Below are positions 26,912 through 35,117 of a stretch of DNA of 64,000 nucleotides, piece by piece. The notes beneath the pieces were generated by a model that saw nothing but the letters and a program-made list of their open reading frames with translations, ran no database searches and was not told where the DNA came from. Both the position numbers and the translations under genes were made by a program. Position 1 is the first letter of the stretch, and the number at the start of each line of letters is the position of its first letter. The DNA is from Bacillus gobiensis (lineage in GTDB: Bacteria; Bacillota; Bacilli; Bacillales; Bacillaceae), in contig NZ_CP012600.1 in assembly GCF_001278705.1 (NCBI RefSeq), forward strand, positions 2,480,190 to 2,544,189, in the 5' to 3' direction.

Positions 26912-28348
26912 TTTTTTCTCCCTTTCTGATTCGTTATAGTGCTTCTTTACTCTCGTTTTGTCCTTTCTCTTGAAAGTATTGTGTTCTGCCTTTTTTATCC
27001 GGATACAGATAAGAAAAAGCAATGATCTGATCAAGCTGGCGGCAAGCCCGTATAAAATCGGATCAGTAGATGTCGTTCCTTTGAAAAAAAGTCCCCCAAT
27101 TATGACAACCGTACTAACCAACATTGAGATAAAGGCTGCTTTTGCTGATGCTCGCTTCCAGAAGAAGCCAAGGATAATCGGAAAGAACATAGCTCCTGAT
27201 AAAATGGCATACGCGATATCCAATGCGATCAGCACATCTTGTATCCAAATTGAGCAAATAATTATCAATATCCCGACAATCAACGTAATCAGACGAGAAA
27301 GAAACAGAATTTTTTGTCCGCCAATAAGCGGTTTTAGAATATCGTTGACAATTAACGTTGATGAAGCAAGCAGTGTTCCAGAGGCAGTCGACATAAGTGC
27401 AGATAGGACTGCTGTCAAAACAAGTCCCATAAAACCAGGTGGGAGAACGTTTAGCGCCATGTGGGCAAATACGCTTTGTGAATCGTCAAGATTAGGAAAT
27501 GCCACGTAGGCACACATTCCGATTATAGCCACGGCTACTGCGTAAAAAATACTGTAGATACCGGCACCAATTCCGCCCGCTTTTGAAATCCGCAAATTTC
27601 TCGCAGTAAATGTTCTTTGCCATAAATCCTGTCCAACAAGCATCCCTAGAGTATAAAGAAGGAAGTACTGAAAAATTGTCGGCCAGCCAATGTTCGTCCA
27701 ATCCATATAAGCCTCAGGGATTGCTTCAGTCAGGCCATCCCAGCCTCCTGCTTGAGATAAGCTGAATGGCAGCATAATAAAAAAGATTCCGACAGTCATA
27801 ATACAAAACTGTATAACATCGGTCATTGTAATCGACCACATGCCTCCTAACATCGTATATACGAGAACAATTCCGCCGCTTAATAGAATAGAGGGAACCA
27901 TTCCCCAGCCAAGAAAAACATTTAATATCGTTCCCATCCCAATAACTTGAGTGATCACAAGCATCGCTGTATAAATACAAGCCACAATTGCGCTGAGAAC
28001 CCTCGTTTCTCCATTGTATCTGCGAAAAAGCATTTCACTGATCGTCAGCACCTTCATGCCAAAAAGCTTGTTTGATAGAAAGTAAGCAAGACACAGGGTA
28101 CCCAGTCCAATCATAATCACCAGCCACGCGTCAGAAATGCCTAAAGTATAACCGAGCTTGGCTGTTCCGATCGTAGAGGCTCCTCCCAGAATGACTGCCG
28201 ATAAACAAGAAAGATACATAAAAAATCCTAAATTTCGTTCAGCGACGGCATAGGTTTCCGATGTTTTAATTTTTCTTGTCCCTATAACGCCCACTCCTAC
28301 AATAACTAAAAAGTAGAATATTATTAACACGACATCGAGTGTACTCAT
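25916..28348 (-). CDS. sodium:solute symporter fused in frame to amidinohydrolase
   Basis: One uninterrupted frame of 810 residues. Residues 1-about 450 are a sodium:solute symporter (SSS family) with about 12-13 membrane segments, including GGASTIGTAKLGYTLG near residue 56 and LSALMSTASGTLLASSTLI. A basic linker (about 451-479, rich in Lys/Arg) leads to residues 480-810, a guanidino-group hydrolase of the arginine/dimethylarginine deiminase superfamily. These are normally two genes. A ribosome site before Met480 allows separate production of the enzyme, listed as its own entry. A natural fusion, stop-codon loss or a sequencing indel are all possible. The pairing suggests import of a guanidino or amine compound and its hydrolysis. 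LysR gene is divergent. Confidence 0.8.
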   Translation of the reverse strand: MSTLDVVLIIFYFLVIVGVGVIGTRKIKTSETYAVAERNLGFFMYLSCLSAVILGGASTIGTAKLGYTLGISDAWLVIMIGLGTLCLAYFLSNKLFGMKVLTISEMLFRRYNGETRVLSAIVACIYTAMLVITQVIGMGTILNVFLGWGMVPSILLSGGIVLVYTMLGGMWSITMTDVIQFCIMTVGIFFIMLPFSLSQAGGWDGLTEAIPEAYMDWTNIGWPTIFQYFLLYTLGMLVGQDLWQRTFTARNLRISKAGGIGAGIYSIFYAVAVAIIGMCAYVAFPNLDDSQSVFAHMALNVLPPGFMGLVLTAVLSALMSTASGTLLASSTLIVNDILKPLIGGQKILFLSRLITLIVGILIIICSIWIQDVLIALDIAYAILSGAMFFPIILGFFWKRASAKAAFISMLVSTVVIIGGLFFKGTTSTDPILYGLAASLIRSLLFLICIRIKKAEHNTFKRKDKTRVKKHYNESEREKKMPFPTQEFLAESLLTESFKEPNTLHTVWGEKWGASSYVGQIKKVLLHRPGNELALLKQMTYEESVDALVLRDENNQIVSYLNGKEPINTDLLQAQHDQLRKTLEACGAEVVDLDFTSPLHTKSIYTRDIGLVVPGGVILTRFALRMRQGEEKAAYQTFAKLGMPVLATIQGDGFVEGGSFAMLDSKTAIIGRSIRINQSGIDQLRQILSWQGIDLIVIDVPADRIHLDEMYVLIDENTALVEPARLPHWFLEELRARGIKLIYTDPDDPERTTNCLAVSPGKVLMTADAPRTADILSENGIEVLPVDISEIRKMGGGIHCSTLPLIREDES

Positions 28349-28528
28349 CGTATCCCTCCCTTTCGTTAATTATTATCAATCTATCATTTATCAAACTTTT
28401 TAGAAAATTGAAGGAATTAATGATGATAATAGGGATATTCTATGTTATATTTCCTAACAGCAGTTTTGCATTAACCAGTATACCTCTATATCATTAGTTG
28501 ATTAATCAATAGGGATGGAGAGAGTTCA

Positions 28529-29431
28529 ATGGAATTACGTCAATTGAAAACATTTCAAGTTGCTGCGGAAAATTTAAATTTTACCAAAACGGCTCAAGCT
28601 TTAAATTTTACTCAGCCAACAGTTAGCTCACAAATCCAAGTCCTGGAACAAGAATTAAACCAACAGCTATTTTTTCGTATTGGAAAAAAGTTAATTCTGA
28701 CTCCAGCAGGAAAACTATTAAAAACGCATAGCGACCAGATCTTTTCCCACGTGGAAAAGATAGAAACCGAATTCCTCAATTTGTCCCAGCCGAACTCCAA
28801 GCTAGTGATAGCAGCAGCGGAAGTTTACTGTTCGAATTACTTACTGCCAATTACAACAGAATACTTAAAAAATTTTCCCAAGGCTGAGATCCAGCTGCTC
28901 ACAAGATCGACTAATGACGTGATAAAGGGCTTATTAAACAGCGAGTATGATATCGGAGTGATTGCCGGTGAGGTGAGCGAAAAGGGGCTAAGAAACTTGC
29001 TTCTTGAGGAAGAGGAAATGCTTCTAGTTGTCAGCATGACTCTTTATGATAAATATGGATTAAATCACCTTTTATCCGAGCTGCCTTTTCTTGAACATCG
29101 AATAAGCGGCTACTTTCAAGACATGCTAAACAGATATATTAACAGGCTTCCGTTTCTTCCGAAGCATACGATTCTAGTGGAGAGTGAAAAAGCGATCAAG
29201 CAGGGGATTTTGAACCAAATGGGACTAGGAGTGATGACAAGCAGCTTTGTAAAACAAGAACTTCAAGAAAATAAGCTTGTTGCCATTCGTTTATTCGACG
29301 AAAAAGTCACGGTAAAAACCTCCTTGATCACGCTTGAAGACAAACGCGAAATAAATACGATTAAATCCTTCAGCCATATGACTCAAATGCTATGGAATAA
29401 CATCCATGAGCTGGAGTCAATAAATAGATGA
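28529..29431 (+). CDS. LysR-type transcriptional regulator
   Basis: A 300-residue regulator with the winged helix-turn-helix at residues 1-60 (MELRQLKTFQVAAENLNFTK, then AQALNFTQPTVSSQIQVLEQ) and a periplasmic-binding-like effector domain after residue 90. It is divergent from the symporter/hydrolase unit with 180 bases between, the usual layout for a LysR regulator and its target, so it probably activates that unit in response to the imported compound. GGAGAGAG precedes the ATG. The effector is unknown. Confidence 0.88.
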   Translation: MELRQLKTFQVAAENLNFTKTAQALNFTQPTVSSQIQVLEQELNQQLFFRIGKKLILTPAGKLLKTHSDQIFSHVEKIETEFLNLSQPNSKLVIAAAEVYCSNYLLPITTEYLKNFPKAEIQLLTRSTNDVIKGLLNSEYDIGVIAGEVSEKGLRNLLLEEEEMLLVVSMTLYDKYGLNHLLSELPFLEHRISGYFQDMLNRYINRLPFLPKHTILVESEKAIKQGILNQMGLGVMTSSFVKQELQENKLVAIRLFDEKVTVKTSLITLEDKREINTIKSFSHMTQMLWNNIHELESINR

Positions 29432-29467
29432 AGGTGGCTGCATTAAATAAACTGCTGCCACCTTTTT
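29431..29467 (+). terminator. terminator of lysR gene
   Basis: AAGGTGGCTGCA and TGCTGCCACCTT form a stem with one T-T mismatch and an AT loop, starting at the stop codon and ending in TTTTT. Confidence 0.8.
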
Positions 29468-29553
29468 GTAACGGCAAATTCTCGAATACTAGATCCGATT
29501 CGTTCCATATCAATGTATACAGTGCCGGTTTTCCTTTTTCCAAATCGATAGAC

Positions 29554-30132
29554 CTATTCCTCTTTCTCATCACGGTCTCGAAACACAATCGCACCTCTTT
29601 CATACTCCACATCTTTTACATGTAATCTGAAATTGATAACTCGTGCGACGGCAAACAAGTAGTCGGAAAGCCTGTTGATATATTTTAAGGTAACACTAGG
29701 AATTTCTTCGCTATTCATCAGCCTGACGATTTGCCTTTCCGCTCTTCTTGCAATCGTTCTGGCAGCGTGAACATAGGCGGAAGCTTTTGAGCCTCCGGGC
29801 AAAATAAACCGTTCCAGCGGAGGTGCCTCTTTTGTATACTCATCAATACGCTGTTCCAGGAATTCCACGTATTCTTCCTTCAGCATTCCTTCTTTTGTTT
29901 TTGAAACGTTGGCTAACTCTCCTCCGCAATCAAACAGCTCAAGCTGGATTTTAAAGAGTTCTTCCTTAATCTCGCTCGTGATTTTATTCTCTAGCTCAGC
30001 CGCTGCCAGCCCGATAAAACTATTTAGCTCGTCTATCGTTCCATAGCTTTCGACTCTGATGTCATCCTTCGAGACTCTTCCGCCAATAAGACTCGTTTGT
30101 CCTTGGTCTCCCGTTCGAGTGTAAAGTTTCAT
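29554..30132 (-). CDS. yvqK: cob(I)alamin adenosyltransferase (PduO type) YvqK
   Basis: A 192-residue enzyme that transfers the adenosyl group of ATP to cob(I)alamin to make adenosylcobalamin. The N-terminal ATP loop KLYTRTGDQGQTSLIGG and the Arg-rich helix ARTIARRAERQIVRLM, followed by LKYINRLSDYLF, are the PduO signatures. It forms a trimer of five-helix bundles. AGGAGTG precedes the ATG. In B. subtilis yvqK is close to the lia genes; here about 8 kb separates them. No cobalamin riboswitch is visible upstream. Confidence 0.92.
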   Translation of the reverse strand: MKLYTRTGDQGQTSLIGGRVSKDDIRVESYGTIDELNSFIGLAAAELENKITSEIKEELFKIQLELFDCGGELANVSKTKEGMLKEEYVEFLEQRIDEYTKEAPPLERFILPGGSKASAYVHAARTIARRAERQIVRLMNSEEIPSVTLKYINRLSDYLFAVARVINFRLHVKDVEYERGAIVFRDRDEKEE

Positions 30133-30339
30133 TCCTGCACTCCTTCATAAAAATTTAATATTGTTATTATCCCGTCTCAAGGATAAATGATTAGCCATAT
30201 ATACTTTTACTCTATATAAATAATAGTTGCATGAACTTGGATAATAACTAGTGCAAATAGGTCTATTATAACGTTTATAGAGTAGTTCTATTTTGTTCTT
30301 TTGAATTTTATCTTTGTATTCACAGAATTATATTGATAT

Positions 30340-30368
30340 AAAAAAGAATCGAGTCGGTTTATCCGACC
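30340..30368 (-). terminator. terminator of yvrE
   Basis: GGTCGG and CCGACT on the minus strand enclose ATAAA, then TCGATTCTTTTTTAT, about 26 bases after the stop. Confidence 0.65.
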
Positions 30369-30393
30369 ATCATTTGATTTTATACACCCATTT

Positions 30394-31278
30394 CTAAATT
30401 TGAGCGTTACATTTAAACGATTCTGGCGTGAAGCCACCCACTTGAAGCTCAACAGAAAATAGGCTTCCCGCATGCGGATTATCCCCTCTTTCTTTCTCAG
30501 ATAAAGGAATGGAAGCCGTCGTAATGAATAAGGTTTTCATATTCGTTCCTCCGAAAGCGCAGCATGTGACATGTGGAACCGGAAGATAAATGGTATCGAT
30601 CCATTCTTTTTTGCCGGGGTCGATCTTCACTGCTTTCCCGCCGCCAAAAAGAGCGACCCAGAGATTCCCTTCTTGATCGATCGTCATTCCGTCAGGGTAT
30701 CCGGCATCCTCCTCGAAACGATATACAACTTCTTGATTCGAAAGGTTACCTGTTTCAGGATCATATTGAAACTGCTTGATTTCCATTGTGGGAGTATCTA
30801 TATAATAAAATACATGTTTTTCCCGGTCCCAGTCTAATCCGTTTGAGATACTTACCGGCTCAATTATAGTCGTGAGCTGTAAGTCTTTTTCCAAACGATA
30901 GAAGGCACCTTTTTCTTTTTTCCCTTCCATACTCATCGTACCGGCCCACAAACGTCCTGCAGGATCGCATTTCCCATCATTAAACCGCAGTGAATGTTCC
31001 ATCTGTTCCGGCTTTTTTAAAAGCGTCAACTGCTTCTGCACTAAATCAAATAAGTAGAACCCATCTTTCATTACGAGTACAAGCTTGTCTTTTTGATATC
31101 TTGAGATTGCTGTGACAAAGGAATTAAAGCGGTGTATTACATCTTCATTTGTTTCCGGATCAAAGACGTGAAGCTCCCCTCTCAATATATCCGTCCAATA
31201 CAGTTTGGAAGAATCCGGATCCCATACTGGCCCTTCTCCAAGAAGAGCTCTCGCATCAAATGTCAAAGTCGCATCCAT
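30394..31278 (-). CDS. yvrE: SMP-30/gluconolactonase family protein YvrE
   Basis: A 294-residue six-bladed beta-propeller lactonase. The family opening LLGEGPVWDPDSSKLYWTDI provides a metal-binding glutamate (about residue 15), NGLDWDREKHVFYYIDT gives Asn and Asp ligands, and AGYPDGMTIDQEGNLWVALF closes the site. These enzymes hydrolyse sugar lactones such as gluconolactone. It is followed upstream on the chromosome by yvrGH in the B. subtilis order. AGAGGTGA precedes the ATG. A link to the gluconate cluster 30 kb away is possible but only inference. Confidence 0.88.
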   Translation of the reverse strand: MDATLTFDARALLGEGPVWDPDSSKLYWTDILRGELHVFDPETNEDVIHRFNSFVTAISRYQKDKLVLVMKDGFYLFDLVQKQLTLLKKPEQMEHSLRFNDGKCDPAGRLWAGTMSMEGKKEKGAFYRLEKDLQLTTIIEPVSISNGLDWDREKHVFYYIDTPTMEIKQFQYDPETGNLSNQEVVYRFEEDAGYPDGMTIDQEGNLWVALFGGGKAVKIDPGKKEWIDTIYLPVPHVTCCAFGGTNMKTLFITTASIPLSEKERGDNPHAGSLFSVELQVGGFTPESFKCNAQI

Positions 31279-31388
31279 ATTTTCACCTCTAGTTCATCTT
31301 TTCTTCAATCAGCTGGAGTTACAACATATAGAATATGCCAGTGAAGGCGGTTGCAACTGAACGCACTGCGTAATTCACCTTTGTACAT

Positions 31389-31441
31389 TACATCCCCCAC
31401 CTGCTTCCTTAGATTTTCAAAATCACCTGAGGCGGGGGTCT
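31389..31441. repeat. structured hairpin, possible mobile-element scar
   Basis: CCCCCACCT (31394-31402) and AGGCGGGGG (31430-31438) pair over nine bases, enclosing an inner perfect palindrome GATTTTCAAAATC. No T run follows on either strand. Such G/C-rich terminal hairpins occur at ends of IS200/IS605-type elements, but no transposase is nearby. Confidence 0.4.
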
Positions 31442-31494
31442 TACAGCCCGGGATAATTGAGAGGTTTCCCATTCAAAGCTTATTCAATATTCAA

Positions 31495-33240
31495 TCACTT
31501 ATTCTTATTGAACTGCATAATGATGGAGGTTCCTGCTCCTTCCTTGCTTTCCACATTAATCGTTCCATTATGGATATGGACGAGCTCTTTTGTAATAGCA
31601 AGCCCAAGTCCAGAACCAACTGACGGGTCCTTCGTATTTGTCCCCTTATAATAACGATTGAACAAATTAGCGACATGCTCCTGCGACATTCCTTTTCCGT
31701 TATCTTTAATAATTAACGTAATGTCATCCATATCTTCGTGGAGAATCACCGAAATGCGTGTTCCCAGATCATTATGTTTTACCCCATTGGCAACCAGGTT
31801 ATCTATAATCCGCTTAAACCAAGCCTGATCTATCGAGAAAACGACTTTTTCTTTGTTGTGATGGAAATGCAAATAAAACTCATCCAGGAAAGGCGTCCTC
31901 TCGTAATGCTCAATTAATTCTTTTAAAAAAAAGACGAGATCGGTTTTCTCTCGATCAACTGGAATCGCATCATTTTTTAATCTATAGGTTAAATTTAAAT
32001 CCTCGATTAATTCGGACATATATTCCGATTTTTCCCGCATGACTTGGCCCATTTCCCGGACCTCGTCCTTCGACCATTCGTATTGGTCGGATTCTAGCAT
32101 CATCGCATTTCCATAAATTGTGCTGAGCGGCGTCTTTAAATCATGGGACAGACCGGCGATCCATTCCTCTCGAGTAGTTTGTATTTTATTCCGGTTTTTT
32201 TCATTGGTTTCAAGCGTTGCTGTCAGCTTTTCAAGCGACACGATAACCTCGTTGAAAAGCCGGTATGGCTGCTTCACTTTTCCGTTCTTCTTTTTGCTCA
32301 CCGGCCTCCCTTTCCGATTCAGGGGCTCGTAAAAGTTTCCTTTAGCTAAATTGTATACCCAGCGAATCGTATGAAAAATGGGCGCTCCAAAACGGAAGGA
32401 ATACCATAAAGCGAACAAAACTATGACGAAAAATAAGAAACAGATAATAATAAGAAAATTCTTTAATGCAGAAAACGAAAGGATCCGATTAAAATCATCA
32501 TCGGGAAAATAGGACAGGTTGGGAACGGCAGTAACCATCACGCTGCCATTATCCAACGTTTCATAAGATATTTCATTCTTATAATTCCAAGGCTTAGAAG
32601 TATAGGAAAGCAAATCAATTTCTCGTATCCCTTTTTTCAAATTCGCGCTTCCATTAATATCATCAATATACTTGCCATTTTGATCAAAAAGATAGACAGA
32701 GCCTTTTAAATCCTTTATATACACAAGGGTGGAAGGATCAAATGAATCTAAGGACGTGCGGGATTTTTCATGTTCTTTAATATAATTTAATATGAACTCA
32801 CTTTTAGGTTCTTTCCCGTAAAGCACGATATATTCATTATCGGAGATGGAAGCAGACCAATAATATATTTTTGCGCCATTTAATTTTTCCTTTTGATAAA
32901 TAGTGTTCAAATCTTCATTACTAATCGTTTTTGGAAGATTTCCTTTTTTCCCGTAAGAATAAACGATCTCCTGGTTTTTATTTAAAAGAACCAGAAAGCC
33001 TTCTTCCTTGTCGACAATTTCTTTTAAAACGGGCGTAACATGAAAGGATTCCTCCTGATCTTTTTCAATCCACATCTCAAAAGATTCAGGGGTGGCTCGC
33101 GTCAAGCCGCTTCTTGTATCATTTTCAATTATGTCCAATACAAATCTCGTTGTTGCAAATGCCAAAACGAAGCCGACTACCACCAACATTAAAAATACTT
33201 GGCCAATAATTAAAAATACTAGCTTTGTTCTTAGTTTCAT
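31495..33240 (-). CDS. yvrG: sensor histidine kinase YvrG
   Basis: A 581-residue membrane kinase. Membrane segments at about residues 9-31 and 253-275 enclose a 220-residue extracytoplasmic sensor, followed by a HAMP-like region, His366 in AGLSHDLKTPLSTIYGN, and an ATPase domain with VANGVKHND (N box) and GSGLGLAITKELV (G box). In B. subtilis YvrG-YvrH controls cell-surface maintenance genes. It lies 5 bases after yvrH, so both are cotranscribed. Confidence 0.88.
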   Translation of the reverse strand: MKLRTKLVFLIIGQVFLMLVVVGFVLAFATTRFVLDIIENDTRSGLTRATPESFEMWIEKDQEESFHVTPVLKEIVDKEEGFLVLLNKNQEIVYSYGKKGNLPKTISNEDLNTIYQKEKLNGAKIYYWSASISDNEYIVLYGKEPKSEFILNYIKEHEKSRTSLDSFDPSTLVYIKDLKGSVYLFDQNGKYIDDINGSANLKKGIREIDLLSYTSKPWNYKNEISYETLDNGSVMVTAVPNLSYFPDDDFNRILSFSALKNFLIIICFLFFVIVLFALWYSFRFGAPIFHTIRWVYNLAKGNFYEPLNRKGRPVSKKKNGKVKQPYRLFNEVIVSLEKLTATLETNEKNRNKIQTTREEWIAGLSHDLKTPLSTIYGNAMMLESDQYEWSKDEVREMGQVMREKSEYMSELIEDLNLTYRLKNDAIPVDREKTDLVFFLKELIEHYERTPFLDEFYLHFHHNKEKVVFSIDQAWFKRIIDNLVANGVKHNDLGTRISVILHEDMDDITLIIKDNGKGMSQEHVANLFNRYYKGTNTKDPSVGSGLGLAITKELVHIHNGTINVESKEGAGTSIIMQFNKNK

Positions 33241-33245
33241 AGGGA

Positions 33246-33968
33246 TTAATTCTGCTTTCTTTTCGGAATAAATTTGTATCCAAGCCCTCTGACAGTAACG
33301 ATATATTTCGGATCACTGGCATTGACCTCTATTTTCTCCCTTAGCTTCCTTATATGAACCATCACTGTATTATTGTCGCCATAGGAAGGCGATCCCCATA
33401 CTCTTTCATAAAGCTGATCCTTAGATAAGACACGATTCGGATGATCACAAAAATACTGCAGGAGCTGTAACAGCTGGGCAGAGCAGCCGACTGATTCACC
33501 AGCGACGATGAGCTCGGCGGAATCTGGCTTTAATATAAAGTGATCATATGAATATAAATCATCATCTGGAACTTGTCGCGGTTCTTCTTGAATTGTTATA
33601 TACGTCCGTTTCAAATGGGCTTTGATTCTTGCTACCAGTTCCAATGGATTAAAAGGTTTTGTTATGTAATCATCCGCTCCATACGCAAATCCAGACAGCT
33701 TGTCTAGATCTGATGTCTTTGCTGTTAAAAAAAAGATTGGTGCCTTCGTATGCTGGCGGATCTGCGGACAAATCTCAAAACCTGATTGCCCAGGCATCAT
33801 CACGTCGAGCAGAATCAAATCCACTTTCTTTGCTTTAACAATTTCCAAAGCATCTACAGCATTCACAGCACTAATGACTTGCTCGAACCCTTCTTTTTTT
33901 AAAACACGCTCTACCATTTGTACGATAGCTTCTTCGTCATCGACGATTAGAATTCGTGCATTTTCCAT
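33246..33968 (-). CDS. yvrH: response regulator YvrH
   Basis: A 240-residue OmpR-family regulator, partner of YvrG. The receiver has acidic pocket VDDEE, phosphoacceptor Asp55 in LILLDVMMPG and Lys in YITKPFNPLEL; the winged helix ends with IVTVRGLGYKFIPKRK. AAAGGAA precedes the ATG by about 9 bases. It is divergent, across 165 bases, from an ABC ATPase gene that is a possible direct target. Confidence 0.9.
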   Translation of the reverse strand: MENARILIVDDEEAIVQMVERVLKKEGFEQVISAVNAVDALEIVKAKKVDLILLDVMMPGQSGFEICPQIRQHTKAPIFFLTAKTSDLDKLSGFAYGADDYITKPFNPLELVARIKAHLKRTYITIQEEPRQVPDDDLYSYDHFILKPDSAELIVAGESVGCSAQLLQLLQYFCDHPNRVLSKDQLYERVWGSPSYGDNNTVMVHIRKLREKIEVNASDPKYIVTVRGLGYKFIPKRKQN

Positions 33969-34133
33969 TGTATTCTTTCCTTTCTATCATGTTCCATGTA
34001 TCAATCATACCATTGAACGTATCCTTGTCACGAACCTAAATCTTATTTAAGGAAACTTTAAAGCAAACTTCAGCTACGGGTAAATCCTATTCGCTATGAT
34101 AAGTACAACACATGTAATAGAGGAGGTGTACGA

Positions 34134-35048
34134 ATGACAATCATCAAGACTCAGTATCTTACCAAATTTTATCAGAGTAAAGCCGCAGTAAGCGATGTCA
34201 CTTTCTCAGTATCCAAAGGTGGTACTTATGGAATTTGCGGAAACCGCGGAGCGGGAAAATCGACATTATTGAATCTTCTTGCCGGCTCTTCTTCTCCAAG
34301 CTCAGGAGAGGTTTTCCTTTTTAATAAGCCGTCCGGGGATAAAAGTGTCCAGCAAAGGCTCGGAGTCTATAACGAACATTCTGAAATTCATCACCATTTA
34401 ACGGGAATGAATCATTTGTTGAATTTTTCATCTCGGCAAAAGAAGCGTGCCAGCGAAGATAAATGCTTAGAACTATTGCGGGCTGTCAATCTTTACGATG
34501 CGGCATACGTGAAGGTTGATAAATATACGAGGGATATGCAAAAGAGGCTGCTACTAGTACAATCCATCGTACACGATCCGGAGGTGCTTCTCTTTGATGA
34601 ACCGACACAGGGTCTTGGCGACACTTCAGTTCGTTATATTCACCAATTCATTGAGGAGCTGAAATTGCAAGGAAAAACGATTATTATGGCCTTTGAAAAA
34701 TTAGATGAACTTGCCAATCTTTGTACAACCATTTCGCTTATGCAAAATGGAAGGATGATAAAAGAGGGAAGCAAAGAAGACCTATATGCAGCATACGGGC
34801 ATTCCATTACAGCCTCATTTAAGCTATCCAAAGTAACAAATAAAGAAAAACAAACTTTGATCCCGCTGATTTCCCAATTTGCTGAAATTCTTTACTGGAC
34901 AAATCACGCGCTTTCCATTTCGATCCAATACGATTACTACATTCCCGTAGTAGTCAGAGCGTTAGTTAATGAAAGAATTGATGTTTTTCGGATAGAGGTT
35001 GATGAGCCTGATTTGGATGACCTTCTTTACGGAAGCAAGCGCACTTAA
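34134..35048 (+). CDS. orphan ABC ATPase with eroded motifs
   Basis: A 304-residue ABC-type ATPase of the drug/peptide-exporter class. Walker A GNRGAGKST (36-44) and Walker B VLLFDEP (150-156) are intact. The signature position holds KYTRDMQKR instead of LSGGQ/M-type, and the switch region reads IIMAFEKLDEL with no histidine. A C-terminal extension of about 85 residues follows. No permease gene is adjacent; AGAGGAGGTG before the ATG suggests good translation. It is divergent from yvrGH and may answer to YvrH. It could be a regulatory or weakly active ATPase pairing with a distant permease. Confidence 0.75.
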   Translation: MTIIKTQYLTKFYQSKAAVSDVTFSVSKGGTYGICGNRGAGKSTLLNLLAGSSSPSSGEVFLFNKPSGDKSVQQRLGVYNEHSEIHHHLTGMNHLLNFSSRQKKRASEDKCLELLRAVNLYDAAYVKVDKYTRDMQKRLLLVQSIVHDPEVLLFDEPTQGLGDTSVRYIHQFIEELKLQGKTIIMAFEKLDELANLCTTISLMQNGRMIKEGSKEDLYAAYGHSITASFKLSKVTNKEKQTLIPLISQFAEILYWTNHALSISIQYDYYIPVVVRALVNERIDVFRIEVDEPDLDDLLYGSKRT

Positions 35049-35073
35049 ATAGATTCTGCCGATTTTCGCAAAA

Positions 35074-35103
35074 CAAAAAACGCTGAAACCTCAGCGTTTT
35101 TTG
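35074..35103. terminator. convergent terminator ABC ATPase / yvsH
   Basis: CAAAAAACGCTGA and TCAGCGTTTTTTG form a perfect 13-pair stem with a 4-base loop between converging stops. Confidence 0.9.
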
Positions 35104-35117
35104 TGAAAATTATATTA

